A stretch of DNA of 64,000 bases, from positions 176,036-240,035 of the forward strand of contig JBLXFD010000002.1 in NCBI GenBank assembly GCA_048262455.1, written 5' to 3'. Shown piece by piece: positions 20,173 to 29,346 of the stretch. Source of the stretch: Psychromarinibacter sp048262455 (GTDB lineage Bacteria > Pseudomonadota > Alphaproteobacteria > Rhodobacterales > Rhodobacteraceae). The number at the start of each line of letters is the position of its first letter. Position 1 is the first letter of the stretch. Below the pieces are notes generated by a model. That model was not told where the DNA came from. It saw only the letters and a program-made list of their open reading frames with translations, and ran no database searches. Made by a program: the position numbers and the translations under genes.

Positions 20173-20895
20173 TCAGCCGATCCGCGTCAGAAGCGGCGCC
20201 AGCTGCTGCAGATTCGCGATCTCCAGAAAGCGGTCGTTCTGCCGCGGCGGTTCGGCGTGTTCCAAGGCCCATCCCAGCTCCTGCGGGACGAAGACGCCCC
20301 AGGCGCCGGCGGCGATGGCGGGGACCACGTCGGACTTCATCGAGTTGCCCACCATCATCGCCCGCTCGGCCCCCTCGCCGTGCCGCGCGAAGATGCGGGT
20401 GTAGACCTCGGGCGTCTTGTCAGAGACGATCTCGACCCCGTCGAATAGGTCGCCCAGCCCCGACTGCGCCAGCTTGCGCTCCTGGTCCAGCAGGTCGCCC
20501 TTGGTGATCAGCAGCACGCGGTAGTGCTCCGCCGCCGTCTCCACCGCCTCGCGGGCGTGGGGCAGCAGCTCTATCGGGTGGCGCAGCATCTCGCGCCCCG
20601 CCTCCACCAGCTGCGCGATGACCGAGGCGGGGACCTTCTGGTCGGTCACCTCGATCGCGGTCTCGATCATCGACAGCACGAAACCTTTGATGCCGAAGCC
20701 GTAGTGCCCGATGTTCCGGGTCTCGGCCTCCAGCAGGCGCCGGTCCAGATGGTCGGGATCGGCGTGGTCCGACAGCAGCTCGCAGAACCGCGCGTGGGTC
20801 AGGCGGAAGAATTGCTCGTTGTGCCAGAGCGTGTCGTCGGCGTCGAAGGCGACGGTGGTCAATGTCCCGGGCATGGGCTGCGTCCTGTTGTCCAT
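20173..20895 (-). CDS. HAD-family hydrolase
   Basis: A 240-residue haloacid-dehalogenase-like phosphatase. Motif I is AFDADDTLW (nucleophile and acid Asp), motif II is the LLITKGD region, and motif III/IV is MVGNSMKSDVVPAIAAG. The helical cap lies between about residues 30 and 110. The substrate is unknown. It is divergent from clpS, with an AT-rich stretch between them (about 20930-20940). Confidence 0.85.
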   Translation of the reverse strand: MDNRTQPMPGTLTTVAFDADDTLWHNEQFFRLTHARFCELLSDHADPDHLDRRLLEAETRNIGHYGFGIKGFVLSMIETAIEVTDQKVPASVIAQLVEAGREMLRHPIELLPHAREAVETAAEHYRVLLITKGDLLDQERKLAQSGLGDLFDGVEIVSDKTPEVYTRIFARHGEGAERAMMVGNSMKSDVVPAIAAGAWGVFVPQELGWALEHAEPPRQNDRFLEIANLQQLAPLLTRIG

Positions 20896-20980
20896 CGGTC
20901 ACGGCCCCCTTTTCACGAGGAACAGGGAGCTTATATAGTCGCGGCAACGCAACCACAGACGACGCACAAGGTGAACCCGC

Positions 20981-21322
20981 GTGACGCGCTTGGCGCAGAG
21001 AATGTCGAACAAGCCGAACGATCAGGATGGCGACGCTGGCGTCGTCACTGAAACGCGTGCGAAAACAAAGCGTCCGCCGCTGTACAAGGTGCTTCTGCTG
21101 AACGACGACTTCACCCCGATGGAATTCGTGGTCCACGTGCTGGAACGGTTCTTCGGGATGAATCACGCTCAGGCCTTCGAGCTGATGCTGACGGTGCACA
21201 AGAAGGGGCTTGCCGTGGTCGGGGTCTTCAGCTTCGAGATCGCCGAGACCAAGGTGGGGCAGGTGATGGACTTTGCTCGCCGTCACCAGCACCCGCTGCA
21301 ATGCACCATGGAAAAGGAGTAG
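20981..21322 (+). CDS. clpS: ATP-dependent Clp protease adapter ClpS
   Basis: Adapter that delivers N-degron substrates to ClpAP. The core PPLYKVLLLNDDFTPMEFVV, with the NDD and TPMEFV elements of the N-degron pocket, and the end VGQVMDFARRHQHPLQC are characteristic. GTG 20981 has AAGGTG seven bases upstream and is used here, giving 113 residues. ATG 21002 starts at MSNKPND but lacks a clear ribosome site. No clpA follows in the window. Confidence 0.9.
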   Translation: MTRLAQRMSNKPNDQDGDAGVVTETRAKTKRPPLYKVLLLNDDFTPMEFVVHVLERFFGMNHAQAFELMLTVHKKGLAVVGVFSFEIAETKVGQVMDFARRHQHPLQCTMEKE

Positions 21323-21338
21323 GGCAGGGCCCGCTCCC

Positions 21339-22322
21339 ATGTCGACATCCCGCCTGACAACCGCGCTGGAAAGCGGCGCCGCCGTATTGCCCCTGGATGG
21401 CCGGATCGCCGTGCTGCGCCCGCGCGCGGGGATGGACCTGTCGGCGCTGCCGAGGGACCGGGTGCAGGTGGTGCAGGGGTTCCGGCCCGACCACGACCAT
21501 TTCGCCGCCTTGGGCTATGACACCGCCGTGACGGCCGAGGGCGAGTATGCCGCCGCCATCGTCTGCGTGCCGCGCACCAAGGCCGAGGCCCGGGCGCTGC
21601 TGGCAGAGGCTTCGGCACGGGCCGGGGCGGTGATCGTCGACGGGCAGAAGGGCGACGGGGTCGAGGCGCTGCTGAAGGCCTGCCGGCGCGAGGGCGCGGT
21701 GGGCGAGGTGGTGGCGCAGGCCCATGGCAAGCTGTTCGCGGTCGAGGGCGATTTCACCGGCTGGGCGGCAGAGCCGATGCAGGCCGAGGGGTTCGAGACC
21801 GCGCCCGGCGTCTTCTCTGCCGACGCGGTGGACGAGGCATCGGCCGCGCTGGCCGATGCGCTGCCGGCGGACCTGGGAAAGCGCGTGGCCGACCTGGGCG
21901 CCGGCTGGGGCTACCTTGCCGCGCGGGTGCTGGAACGGTCGAACATCGCCGAGATGCACCTGGTCGAGGCAGAGCACGCGGCGCTGGACTGCGCCCGCCG
22001 CAACGTCACCGACCCCCGCGCGCGCTTTCACTGGGCCGATGTCATGACCTTCGTGCCGGGCGCGCCCTTCGATGCGGTGGTGATGAACCCGCCGTTCCAC
22101 CAGACCCGCGCCGCCGACCCGGCCATCGGCCAGGGCTTCATCGCCGCGGCGGCGCGCATGCTGAAACGGTCCGGCAGACTCTGGCTTGTGGCGAACCGCC
22201 ACCTGCCTTACGAGACCGAGACGCGGGCGCGGTTTCGCGAGGTGCAGGAAATCGGCAGCACCGGCCGGTTCAAGATCCTCGCCGCCGCCAAGCCCGTCGC
22301 GCAGGGTAGCCGCCCGCGTTAA
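21339..22322 (+). CDS. RsmC-like class I methyltransferase
   Basis: A 327-residue SAM-dependent methyltransferase with the two-domain build of RsmC (16S rRNA m2G1207 methylase). A degenerate N-terminal methyltransferase-like half is followed by a catalytic half with the SAM site VADLGAGWGYLAA (about residue 185) and the NPPFH motif that binds the target guanine amino group. It starts 16 bases after clpS, so co-transcription is likely. RsmC identity is probable; RlmG-like activity is the main alternative. Confidence 0.8.
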   Translation: MSTSRLTTALESGAAVLPLDGRIAVLRPRAGMDLSALPRDRVQVVQGFRPDHDHFAALGYDTAVTAEGEYAAAIVCVPRTKAEARALLAEASARAGAVIVDGQKGDGVEALLKACRREGAVGEVVAQAHGKLFAVEGDFTGWAAEPMQAEGFETAPGVFSADAVDEASAALADALPADLGKRVADLGAGWGYLAARVLERSNIAEMHLVEAEHAALDCARRNVTDPRARFHWADVMTFVPGAPFDAVVMNPPFHQTRAADPAIGQGFIAAAARMLKRSGRLWLVANRHLPYETETRARFREVQEIGSTGRFKILAAAKPVAQGSRPR

Positions 22323-22349
22323 CCTCCTCCCAGAGAATCGGGACCCCCC

Positions 22350-23159
22350 ATGTCATTTTCCATTGCCGGCAAGACTGCCATCGTTACCGGCGCCGCCAAC
22401 GGCGTCGGCCTGGCCATCGCCCGCCATTTCGCCGAACAGGACTGCAACGTGGTTCTGGCGGACATCGATGAAGAAACGCTGAACCTCGAGATGGGCGAAG
22501 AGGCCGCCCGGGACGATTCGCGCATCCGCACCTTCGTCGGCGACCTGCGCGAGAAGCTGACGGTCGCCAACCTGCTGTCGGCCACCATCGACGCCTTTGA
22601 CCGGGTCGACATCCTGGTCAATGCCAGCCGCCAGGTGGTGGCCTCGGACCCGCTGAACCCTGACGACGACGCGGTGGAGATGCTGCTGAAGCAGAACCTT
22701 ATGACCAGCCTGCGGGTGACGCAGCATGTGTCCAAGCGGATGATCCGGCAGGCGCAGGAATCGGGCAGCGACGGTCCGGCGGGCTCGATCGTGAACCTGT
22801 CCTCGATCGCCGCGCGGCGCACGCATCCGGAACTTCTGGCCTACTCGATCAGCTGCGCGGCGGTGGACCAGATGACCCGGGCCATGGCGGTGGCGCTGGC
22901 GCCGCACCGGATCCGGGTGAATGCCGTCGCGCTGGGCAGCGTGATGAGCGCCAGCCTGAAGGACACGCTGCGCGAGAAGGAAGGCTGCCGCGACGACATC
23001 ATCCGGCACACGCCGCTGGCGCGGATCGCCAGCGCAGCGGAACTGGCAGAGGCGGCGCGCTTCCTCGCCTCGGACGGATCGGGCTTCATGACCGGGCAGA
23101 TCCTGACGGTGGACGGCGGCCGCTCGCTGGTGGACACGGTGTCGATGGCGGCACACTGA
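22350..23159 (+). CDS. SDR-family protein lacking the catalytic lysine
   Basis: A 269-residue Rossmann-fold protein of the short-chain dehydrogenase family. The cofactor motif TGAANGVG is at about residues 13-20, and VNLSS supplies the active-site Ser. The usual YxxxK triad element reads Y165-S-I-S-C169, so Lys is replaced by Cys; the NNAG structural motif is also altered (VNASR). The C-terminal substrate loop and VDGG end are normal. It may be a non-canonical reductase or a binding protein. It lies 27 bases after the methyltransferase gene. Confidence 0.82.
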   Translation: MSFSIAGKTAIVTGAANGVGLAIARHFAEQDCNVVLADIDEETLNLEMGEEAARDDSRIRTFVGDLREKLTVANLLSATIDAFDRVDILVNASRQVVASDPLNPDDDAVEMLLKQNLMTSLRVTQHVSKRMIRQAQESGSDGPAGSIVNLSSIAARRTHPELLAYSISCAAVDQMTRAMAVALAPHRIRVNAVALGSVMSASLKDTLREKEGCRDDIIRHTPLARIASAAELAEAARFLASDGSGFMTGQILTVDGGRSLVDTVSMAAH

Positions 23160-23239
23160 CGCGGCCACCGACGGCCGGCGGCGGTTGACGGCGGCGGCGG
23201 GGCTTCGCATCAAGCCCCTGCGCCACCCGGAGTAGCCCC

Positions 23240-24130
23240 ATGCAAGACCCCTTCGACCAGCAGAAGACCCGCGCCGCCACCTGGTTCCGCGAGCTGCGCG
23301 ACCGGATCGTCGCCGCCTTCGAGGGGCTGGAGGACACCCAGGCCGAGGGCCCCCATGCCGACCTGCCCCCCGGGCGGTTCGAGCTGCGCGAGACGCGCCG
23401 CGCCGCCGAGGATGGCGGCGACGCCGGCGGCGGGCTGATGAGCGTGATGCGCGGCGGCCGGGTGTTCGAGAAGGTGGGCGTCAACGTCTCGACCGTCCAC
23501 GGCGCCCTCGGCGCGGCGGCGCAGCAGGCGATGGCGGCGCGCGGCGTGCCGGGGATGCAGGACGACCCGCGGTTCTGGGCTTCCGGCATCAGCCTGGTGG
23601 CGCATATGCAGAACCCCCACGCGCCGGCGGTGCACATGAACACCCGGATGTTCTGGACCCCCCATGCCTGGTGGTTCGGCGGCGGCGCCGACCTGAACCC
23701 CTGCCTCGAGTACCCCGAGGACACCGCGCACTTCCACGCCGAGCTGCAGGCGACCTGCGACCGGCACGGCGCCGGCCTGTACGACCGCTTTAAGGCTTGG
23801 GCGGACGAGTATTTCTTCATCCCCCACCGGGGCCGCGCGCGGGGCGTGGGCGGGATCTTCTTCGACGACCTGAACAGCGGCGACTGGGAGGCGGATTTTG
23901 CCTTCACCCGCGACGTAGGCGCGGCCTTCCTGCCGGCCTTCCTGCCGCTGGCCGACCGGCGGCGCACCCAGCCCTGGACCGAGGCGGATCGCGACGCGCA
24001 GCTGATCCACCGCGGGCTCTATGCCGAGTACAACCTGGTCTACGACCGGGGGACGAAGTTCGGCCTGACCACCGGGCACGACCCCGACGCCGTGCTGATG
24101 AGCCTGCCGCCGCTGGCGAAGTGGGTCTGA
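23240..24130 (+). CDS. hemF: Oxygen-dependent coproporphyrinogen III oxidase
   Basis: Oxidatively decarboxylates coproporphyrinogen III to protoporphyrinogen IX using O2. The protein is 296 residues, the usual size, with the signature stretch HMNTRMFWTPHAWWFGGGAD, and GVGGIFFDDL and YNLVYDRGTKFGL downstream. Its presence indicates aerobic heme synthesis. It ends one base before the convergent halogenase-like gene. hemE and hemC lie within 3 kb. Confidence 0.95.
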   Translation: MQDPFDQQKTRAATWFRELRDRIVAAFEGLEDTQAEGPHADLPPGRFELRETRRAAEDGGDAGGGLMSVMRGGRVFEKVGVNVSTVHGALGAAAQQAMAARGVPGMQDDPRFWASGISLVAHMQNPHAPAVHMNTRMFWTPHAWWFGGGADLNPCLEYPEDTAHFHAELQATCDRHGAGLYDRFKAWADEYFFIPHRGRARGVGGIFFDDLNSGDWEADFAFTRDVGAAFLPAFLPLADRRRTQPWTEADRDAQLIHRGLYAEYNLVYDRGTKFGLTTGHDPDAVLMSLPPLAKWV

Positions 24131-24131
24131 G

Positions 24132-25802
24132 TTACAGCAGGCTCGCGTCCCTGTCCGCCGTCTCTGCCGGGACCGGTCTCAGCTTTCGCGGCGGCGCGGC
24201 CATGCCCGGCAGCGGCACAGTGGCGGCGGCCACGGGGAAGGGCGCGGCGGCGGGCGGCGGGTCGTCCCGCAATTGGGCCAGCAGCCTGCGGTGGTCCATG
24301 GAACGCGCCACCTGCTTGGCATTGTGGTCGCGCAGCTGCCGCAGCAGACGGCGCCACTCCTTCTCGGTCAGCGGCAGCCCCGCGCCGAAGTCGCCCTTGG
24401 CATAGTCGGTGCGGTAGACCTGCTTGCCCAGCAGTACGGCGGCGTAGACGCGGTAGTCGAACAGCGTGGCGAAAGGCAGGTCGTAGGGCGCCGGAAGGTT
24501 GTAGCGCCACAGTTCGATGTTCTCGGCCAGCCGGTCCGGCACCTCCAGCGCCTCGCGCGCGTCGATCCAGTACCGGGTATCGGTGCGGTTGCCGAGGCGG
24601 TAGTGCAGGCAGATGAAATCGCGCACCTCGTTGTAGAGGTTGTCGATCAGCCGGTTGTACCGGGTCCGCAGCGGGTCGGGGAAATCGCTGTCGGGGAAGT
24701 AGTTCAGCAGCCAGCGGATGCCCATGTCGATCATGTAGATCGCGGTGCTTTCGAGGGGTTCGATGAAGCCGCCGGACAGGCCGATGGCGACGCAGTTCCT
24801 GACCCAGGCATTGCGGTTCCGCCCCACCCGCATCGGGATCACCCGCGGCTCTGCGTCCTTGCCAGCGGGGCCGAGGTGCGACAGGAACTCCGCCCGCGCC
24901 TCCTCGTCACTGCGGTGGGCCGAGGAAAAGACATAGCCGGTGCCGACCCGGTTGTAGAGCGGCACGCGCCAGGACCACCCGGCCCCCAGCGCCGCAGAGC
25001 GGGTGACGGGCTCTATCCGCCGGGGGTCGGGATGCGGGATCTGCACCGCCATGGCGCGGTCGTTGGCCAGGTAGCGCGAATAGTCGAGGAAGGGCTCTTT
25101 CAGCACCTGGTTGATGATGACGCCGCGAAAACCGGTGCAGTCCAGCACCAGCTCCACCGGCAGCCGCCCGGTCTCGGACAGCTCCAGCGCCGCGATGCCG
25201 CCGGCCTCGTCCTGTTCCACGTGCTTCACGTTCTCGCGCAGGTGGCGCACGCCGCGGGCGGTGCAGTGGCGGGTCAGCATCGCGGCGAAGCGGCCGGCGT
25301 CAAGGTGGTAGGCAAAGCCCGTCGCGCTTTTGAAATCCTCGCCCGCCCCCGGGCGCGGCCCGCGCGCCGCCTTCACGAGGTCGGCGGTGGGGGAATAGGC
25401 CTGCACGAAATCCAGCGGGCCGGCGCCGTAGTGCAGGAAATACCGCTCCAGCTCGATCCCGCCGACCACAGGCACACCGGCGAAGGGATTGATGTAGGAG
25501 ATCGGCCGACCCTTCGCGTCCACGTTCCAGCCGTCGAAGCTGACCCCCAGCTTGAACGAGGCGTTGCACTCGCGGAAGAAGTCGCGCTCGGAGATGCCGA
25601 TGCTTTGCAGGGTACGAACCATGCCCGGCACCGTGGCCTCGCCGACGCCGACGGTGGGGATGTCGGGGGATTCGATCAGCGTGACCTGCAGCGGCGGCTC
25701 GCCGGACTTGCCCCGGCGCCCGTAGGCGGTCAGCAGCGCGGCGGAAAGCCAGCCGGCGGTGCCCCCGCCGACGATGGTGACGCTGGTAATCGGCTTGCCC
25801 AT
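24132..25802 (-). CDS. Flavin-dependent tryptophan-halogenase-like protein
   Basis: A 556-residue flavoprotein of the tryptophan halogenase family. It has the FAD motif GGGTAGW (about residue 12-18), the conserved Lys in ASFKLGVSFDGW (about residue 84) that forms the chlorinating lysine species in characterised enzymes, a WSWRVP form of the WxWxIP motif that separates halogenases from monooxygenases, and the EPLES motif. All key elements appear intact. No partner flavin reductase or biosynthetic cluster is adjacent. The substrate is unknown. Codon use matches the core genome, so recent transfer is not indicated. Confidence 0.82.
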   Translation of the reverse strand: MGKPITSVTIVGGGTAGWLSAALLTAYGRRGKSGEPPLQVTLIESPDIPTVGVGEATVPGMVRTLQSIGISERDFFRECNASFKLGVSFDGWNVDAKGRPISYINPFAGVPVVGGIELERYFLHYGAGPLDFVQAYSPTADLVKAARGPRPGAGEDFKSATGFAYHLDAGRFAAMLTRHCTARGVRHLRENVKHVEQDEAGGIAALELSETGRLPVELVLDCTGFRGVIINQVLKEPFLDYSRYLANDRAMAVQIPHPDPRRIEPVTRSAALGAGWSWRVPLYNRVGTGYVFSSAHRSDEEARAEFLSHLGPAGKDAEPRVIPMRVGRNRNAWVRNCVAIGLSGGFIEPLESTAIYMIDMGIRWLLNYFPDSDFPDPLRTRYNRLIDNLYNEVRDFICLHYRLGNRTDTRYWIDAREALEVPDRLAENIELWRYNLPAPYDLPFATLFDYRVYAAVLLGKQVYRTDYAKGDFGAGLPLTEKEWRRLLRQLRDHNAKQVARSMDHRRLLAQLRDDPPPAAAPFPVAAATVPLPGMAAPPRKLRPVPAETADRDASLL

Positions 25803-25859
25803 GGCTCAATCCCTTCAGTCATAAAATGACCCAAGGTTAGCCAAGACCGGGCCGGCCTG

Positions 25860-26885
25860 TCACCCGCGGATCGCCTCCAGCATCCGGTGGACGTTGTCGG
25901 GGTCGGCGTCGGGGGTGATGCCGTGGCCGAGGTTGAAGATGTGCGGCCCGCCGGAGAAGGCGCGGACGATGCGCTTTGTCTCGCGGGTCAACTCCTCGCC
26001 GCCGGTGACCATCAGCTTCGGGTCGAGGTTGCCCTGCACGCAGATGTCGCGCTGCACGTGGGCGGCGGCCCAATCCGCGTCGACGGAATTGTCCAGCGCC
26101 ACGCAGTCGGCACCGGTGGCCGCGGCGAATCCCTCGTAGGCCTCGCCCGCCTGGCGCGGGAAGGCGATGACCGGAACGCCGGGGTGCCGGTCCTTCAGCG
26201 CCGCGATGATGCGGCGGGCGGGCCGGACAGCGTATTGCTGGAACGCCTCGGGCGGCAGCGAGCCGGCCCAGCTGTCGAACAGCTTGACCACCTCGGCCCC
26301 CGCCTCGATCTGCGCCGACAGGTAGAGGATCGTCGCCTCGGTGATCCGCTCCATCAAAGCGTCGAAGACCTCGGGCGCCTCGCGGCGCAGGGCGTGGGCG
26401 GGGCCCTGGTCAGGCGTGCCGCGCCCGGCGATCATGTAGGTGGCGACGGTCCAGGGCGCGCCGGCGAAGCCGATCAGCGTGGTCTCGGCCGGCAGCGCGG
26501 TGGCGAGGTTGCGGACGGTCTGATAGATCGGCGACAGCGTCTCGTGCACCTCCTCGGCGGGGCGCAGCGCGTCGACCTCGGCCTGCGAGGTGATCGTGGA
26601 CAGCCGCGGGCCCTCGCCGGTGACGAACCACAGCTCGGCCCCCAGCGCCTGCGGCACCAGCAGGATGTCGGCGAACAGGATCGCCGCGTCGAAGCCGTAG
26701 CGCCGGATCGGCTGGAGCGTCACCTCTGTGGCCAGTTCGGGGTTGTAGCACAGCGACAGGAAGTCGCCCGCCTGCGCCCGCGTCGCCTTGTACTCCGGCA
26801 GGTAGCGCCCGGCCTGCCGCATCAGCCAGACCGGCGGCACCGCCTGGGTTTCGCCCGCCAGCGCGCGCAAGATCTTCTTGGTCAT
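25860..26885 (-). CDS. hemE: Uroporphyrinogen decarboxylase
   Basis: Removes four carboxyl groups from uroporphyrinogen III to give coproporphyrinogen III. The 341-residue protein carries PPVWLMRQAGRYLPEY near the N-terminus and the FADILLVPQALG strand, both signatures of HemE. AGGAGG precedes ATG 26885. It is divergent from hemC across 108 bases, which probably holds both promoters. Confidence 0.96.
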   Translation of the reverse strand: MTKKILRALAGETQAVPPVWLMRQAGRYLPEYKATRAQAGDFLSLCYNPELATEVTLQPIRRYGFDAAILFADILLVPQALGAELWFVTGEGPRLSTITSQAEVDALRPAEEVHETLSPIYQTVRNLATALPAETTLIGFAGAPWTVATYMIAGRGTPDQGPAHALRREAPEVFDALMERITEATILYLSAQIEAGAEVVKLFDSWAGSLPPEAFQQYAVRPARRIIAALKDRHPGVPVIAFPRQAGEAYEGFAAATGADCVALDNSVDADWAAAHVQRDICVQGNLDPKLMVTGGEELTRETKRIVRAFSGGPHIFNLGHGITPDADPDNVHRMLEAIRG

Positions 26886-26993
26886 GTCGCCTCCTGTCCC
26901 GGCGGGTTGGTCCCGCGCGGCGGCGCCCGAGTCAAGCGGGACGTGACGCAGGACCCCGTTGAACCGCCTTCGCCGGGGCGATAGGCAGGCGGA

Positions 26994-27932
26994 ATGACCG
27001 GACCCACACCCGATACCCCGCTGAAGATCGGCACCCGCGGCTCGCCGCTGGCGCTGGCGCAGGCCCACGAGACCCGCGACCGGCTGGCCGCCGCCCACGG
27101 GCTGCCGCCAGAGGCCTTCGTGATCGTGCCGATCAAGACCACCGGCGACCGGGTGATCGACCGGCCGCTGAAGGAGATCGGCGGCAAGGGGCTGTTCACC
27201 CGCGAGATCGAAATGGCGCTGCTGTCCGGCGACATCGACATCGCCGTGCACTCGATGAAGGACATGCCGGTCGACCAGCCCGAGGGGCTGGTGCTGGATA
27301 CCTACCTGCCGCGCGAGGACGTGCGGGACGCTTTCGTCTCGCCGCACCTGTCGTCGCTGGCGGCGCTGGAAAGCGGCGCGGTGGTGGGCACCTCCAGCCT
27401 GCGGCGCAAGGCGCAGCTGCTGCACTGGCGCCCCGACCTGAAGGTGGTGGAGTTTCGCGGCAACGTGCAGACCCGGCTGCGCAAGCTGTCCGACGGGGTG
27501 GCCGAGGCGACCTTCCTCGCCATGGCAGGGCTGAACCGGCTGGGTGACCCTTCCGTGCCGCGCGCGCCCATTGACCCCGCCGACATGCTGCCGGCCGTGG
27601 GGCAGGGGGCCATCGGCATCGAGCGGCGCGCGGCCGACGCGGTGACCGGCCCGCTGCTGGAGGCGATCCACGACGCCGAGACCGGCCTGCGGCTGGCGGC
27701 AGAGCGGGCCTTTCTGGCCGCGCTCGACGGGTCCTGCGAGACGCCGATCGCCGGGCTGGCGGAACTGGACGGCGCCCGCCTGCGCCTGCGCGGCGAGATC
27801 CTGCGCACCGATGGCTCCGAGGCGCTGGCGGACGCCGCCGAGGGCCCCGTGGAGGACGGCGCCGAGATGGGCCGCGCGCTTGCGGCAAAGCTGCTGGAAC
27901 GCGCCGGGCCGGGGTTTTTCGACTGGCGCTGA
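26994..27932 (+). CDS. hemC: Hydroxymethylbilane synthase (porphobilinogen deaminase)
   Basis: Polymerises four porphobilinogens into hydroxymethylbilane. The 312-residue protein begins with the conserved KIGTRGSPLALAQA; the Cys that carries the dipyrromethane cofactor is in LDGSCETPIAG near residue 246. It feeds the pathway that hemE and hemF continue. It is followed by secE after 65 bases. Confidence 0.96.
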   Translation: MTGPTPDTPLKIGTRGSPLALAQAHETRDRLAAAHGLPPEAFVIVPIKTTGDRVIDRPLKEIGGKGLFTREIEMALLSGDIDIAVHSMKDMPVDQPEGLVLDTYLPREDVRDAFVSPHLSSLAALESGAVVGTSSLRRKAQLLHWRPDLKVVEFRGNVQTRLRKLSDGVAEATFLAMAGLNRLGDPSVPRAPIDPADMLPAVGQGAIGIERRAADAVTGPLLEAIHDAETGLRLAAERAFLAALDGSCETPIAGLAELDGARLRLRGEILRTDGSEALADAAEGPVEDGAEMGRALAAKLLERAGPGFFDWR

Positions 27933-27997
27933 GGCGCGGCGCTTGAAATGCGGGCGGAATGCTCGTAGATGCCCCTGCACTCAGCAAGGATCCGATG

Positions 27998-28198
27998 ATG
28001 GCCACCCGTACCAATCCGCTTCAGTTCTTCCAGCAGGTCCGCGCCGAGGTCTCGAAGGTCGTCTGGCCGACCCGCCGCGAGGTTCTGCTGACCACGGTCA
28101 TGGTTTTCGTCATGGCCACGCTGACCGCGATCTTCTTCTTCTTCGTCGACTGGATGATCCGGCTGGGCCTGCAACTGCTGCTGCAGTCGGTGGGCTGA
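27998..28198 (+). CDS. secE: Preprotein translocase subunit SecE
   Basis: A 66-residue SecE with the typical NPLQFFQQVRAEVSKVVWPT amphipathic helix and a single membrane segment, as in most bacteria other than E. coli. It clamps the SecY halves in the SecYEG channel. AAGGA precedes the start; ATG 27995 is an equivalent alternative. SecE and nusG are usually adjacent, but here a small gene lies between them. Confidence 0.93.
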   Translation: MATRTNPLQFFQQVRAEVSKVVWPTRREVLLTTVMVFVMATLTAIFFFFVDWMIRLGLQLLLQSVG

Positions 28199-28274
28199 CA
28201 CCGGCCATTGCCGGGCTGCCGCGTCCCGCTATCTCGATGCCCCTGACAGGGGCGGCGATACGGAAGGCAGCGGC

Positions 28275-28493
28275 ATGGCGAAATTTTCCGAAGGCGACAA
28301 GGTGGAATGGAACTGGGGCAATGGCACCGGGACCGGCACCGTCCGCAAGGTCTACACCGGCCGCATCACCATCGACGCCCAGGGCACCGAGGTGACCCGT
28401 GACGCGGACGAGGACAATCCCGCCTACCGGATCGAGCAGGAAGACGGCGACACCGTGCTGAAATCCGAGAGCGAACTGACCCGCGCCGGCTGA
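28275..28493 (+). CDS. DUF2945/HVA1-type TUDOR-domain protein
   Basis: A 72-residue acidic protein made of one small beta-barrel. GDKVEWNWGNGTGTGTVRKV and the DxxNPAYRIEQEDG stretch match the DUF2945 (hypervirulence-associated TUDOR) family. Its role in bacteria is unknown. It stands between secE and nusG in the same direction with 76 and 170 bases on either side, an unusual place in this conserved pair. Confidence 0.75.
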   Translation: MAKFSEGDKVEWNWGNGTGTGTVRKVYTGRITIDAQGTEVTRDADEDNPAYRIEQEDGDTVLKSESELTRAG

Positions 28494-28663
28494 CCGCGCG
28501 CCACCGCCAAGGGCCGCGAGGTCTTGAATCCCGCGCCCCGGAAGGGTATCGGACCGGCAACTTCCCGGGCAAGGCGTGCTGCGATTCGAGCTGCACGCCC
28601 GTTTTTGTTCCGGCGAGCACGGTAATTGCGGCCCCCCGGCCCCCAGACGACGAAGGCGGAACG

Positions 28664-29197
28664 ATGGAAAAGCGTTGGTACTCGGTAAGCGTTCTGTCGA
28701 ACTTCGAGAAGCGCGTGGCAGAGCAGATCCGGCACGCGGTCACCGACGCCGGCCTCGAGGAAGAGATCGAGGAGGTGCTGGTGCCGACCGAGGAGGTCAT
28801 CGAGGTGCGCCGCGGCAAGAAGGTCACCACCGAGCGGCGGTTCATGCCCGGCTACGTGCTGGTGCGGATGAACATGTCGGACGCGGGCTATCACCTGATC
28901 ACCTCGATCAACCGGGTCACCGGCTTTCTCGGCCCCCAGGGCCGGCCGATGCCGATGCGCGACGGCGAGGTGAACGCCATCCTCAACCGCGTCGAGGAAG
29001 GCCAGGAAGCGCCGCGCACGCTGATCCGCTTCGACGTGGGCGAGCGTGTGGCGGTGACTGACGGCCCGTTCGAGGGTTTCGACGGGATGGTCGAGGAAGT
29101 GGACGACGACAACCAGCGCCTGAAGGTGTCGGTGTCGATCTTCGGCCGGGCCACCCCGGTCGAGCTGGAATTCACGCAGGTCTCGAAGCAGGGCTGA
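28664..29197 (+). CDS. nusG: Transcription termination/antitermination factor NusG
   Basis: A 177-residue NusG with the N-terminal NGN domain (RWYSVSVLSNFEKRVAEQI, then RRFMPGYVLVRM) and a C-terminal KOW domain (GERVAVTDGPFEGFDGMVEE). It binds RNA polymerase and links it to Rho or ribosomes. rplK follows after a 149-base leader. Confidence 0.96.
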   Translation: MEKRWYSVSVLSNFEKRVAEQIRHAVTDAGLEEEIEEVLVPTEEVIEVRRGKKVTTERRFMPGYVLVRMNMSDAGYHLITSINRVTGFLGPQGRPMPMRDGEVNAILNRVEEGQEAPRTLIRFDVGERVAVTDGPFEGFDGMVEEVDDDNQRLKVSVSIFGRATPVELEFTQVSKQG

Positions 29198-29346
29198 CGT
29201 GGGCGCCCGCCGCTTCGGCGGGGGCCATCCGTGGGAGGCAGGGCGGACGCGTTCGCCGGGCCTGACCACATCAACCGGGGCGGAGAAGATCCGCCTCAGA
29301 AGGGGGCGGAACGCGTTCCGCCGTCGTTGAGAGAAGGAGAGGCCAC

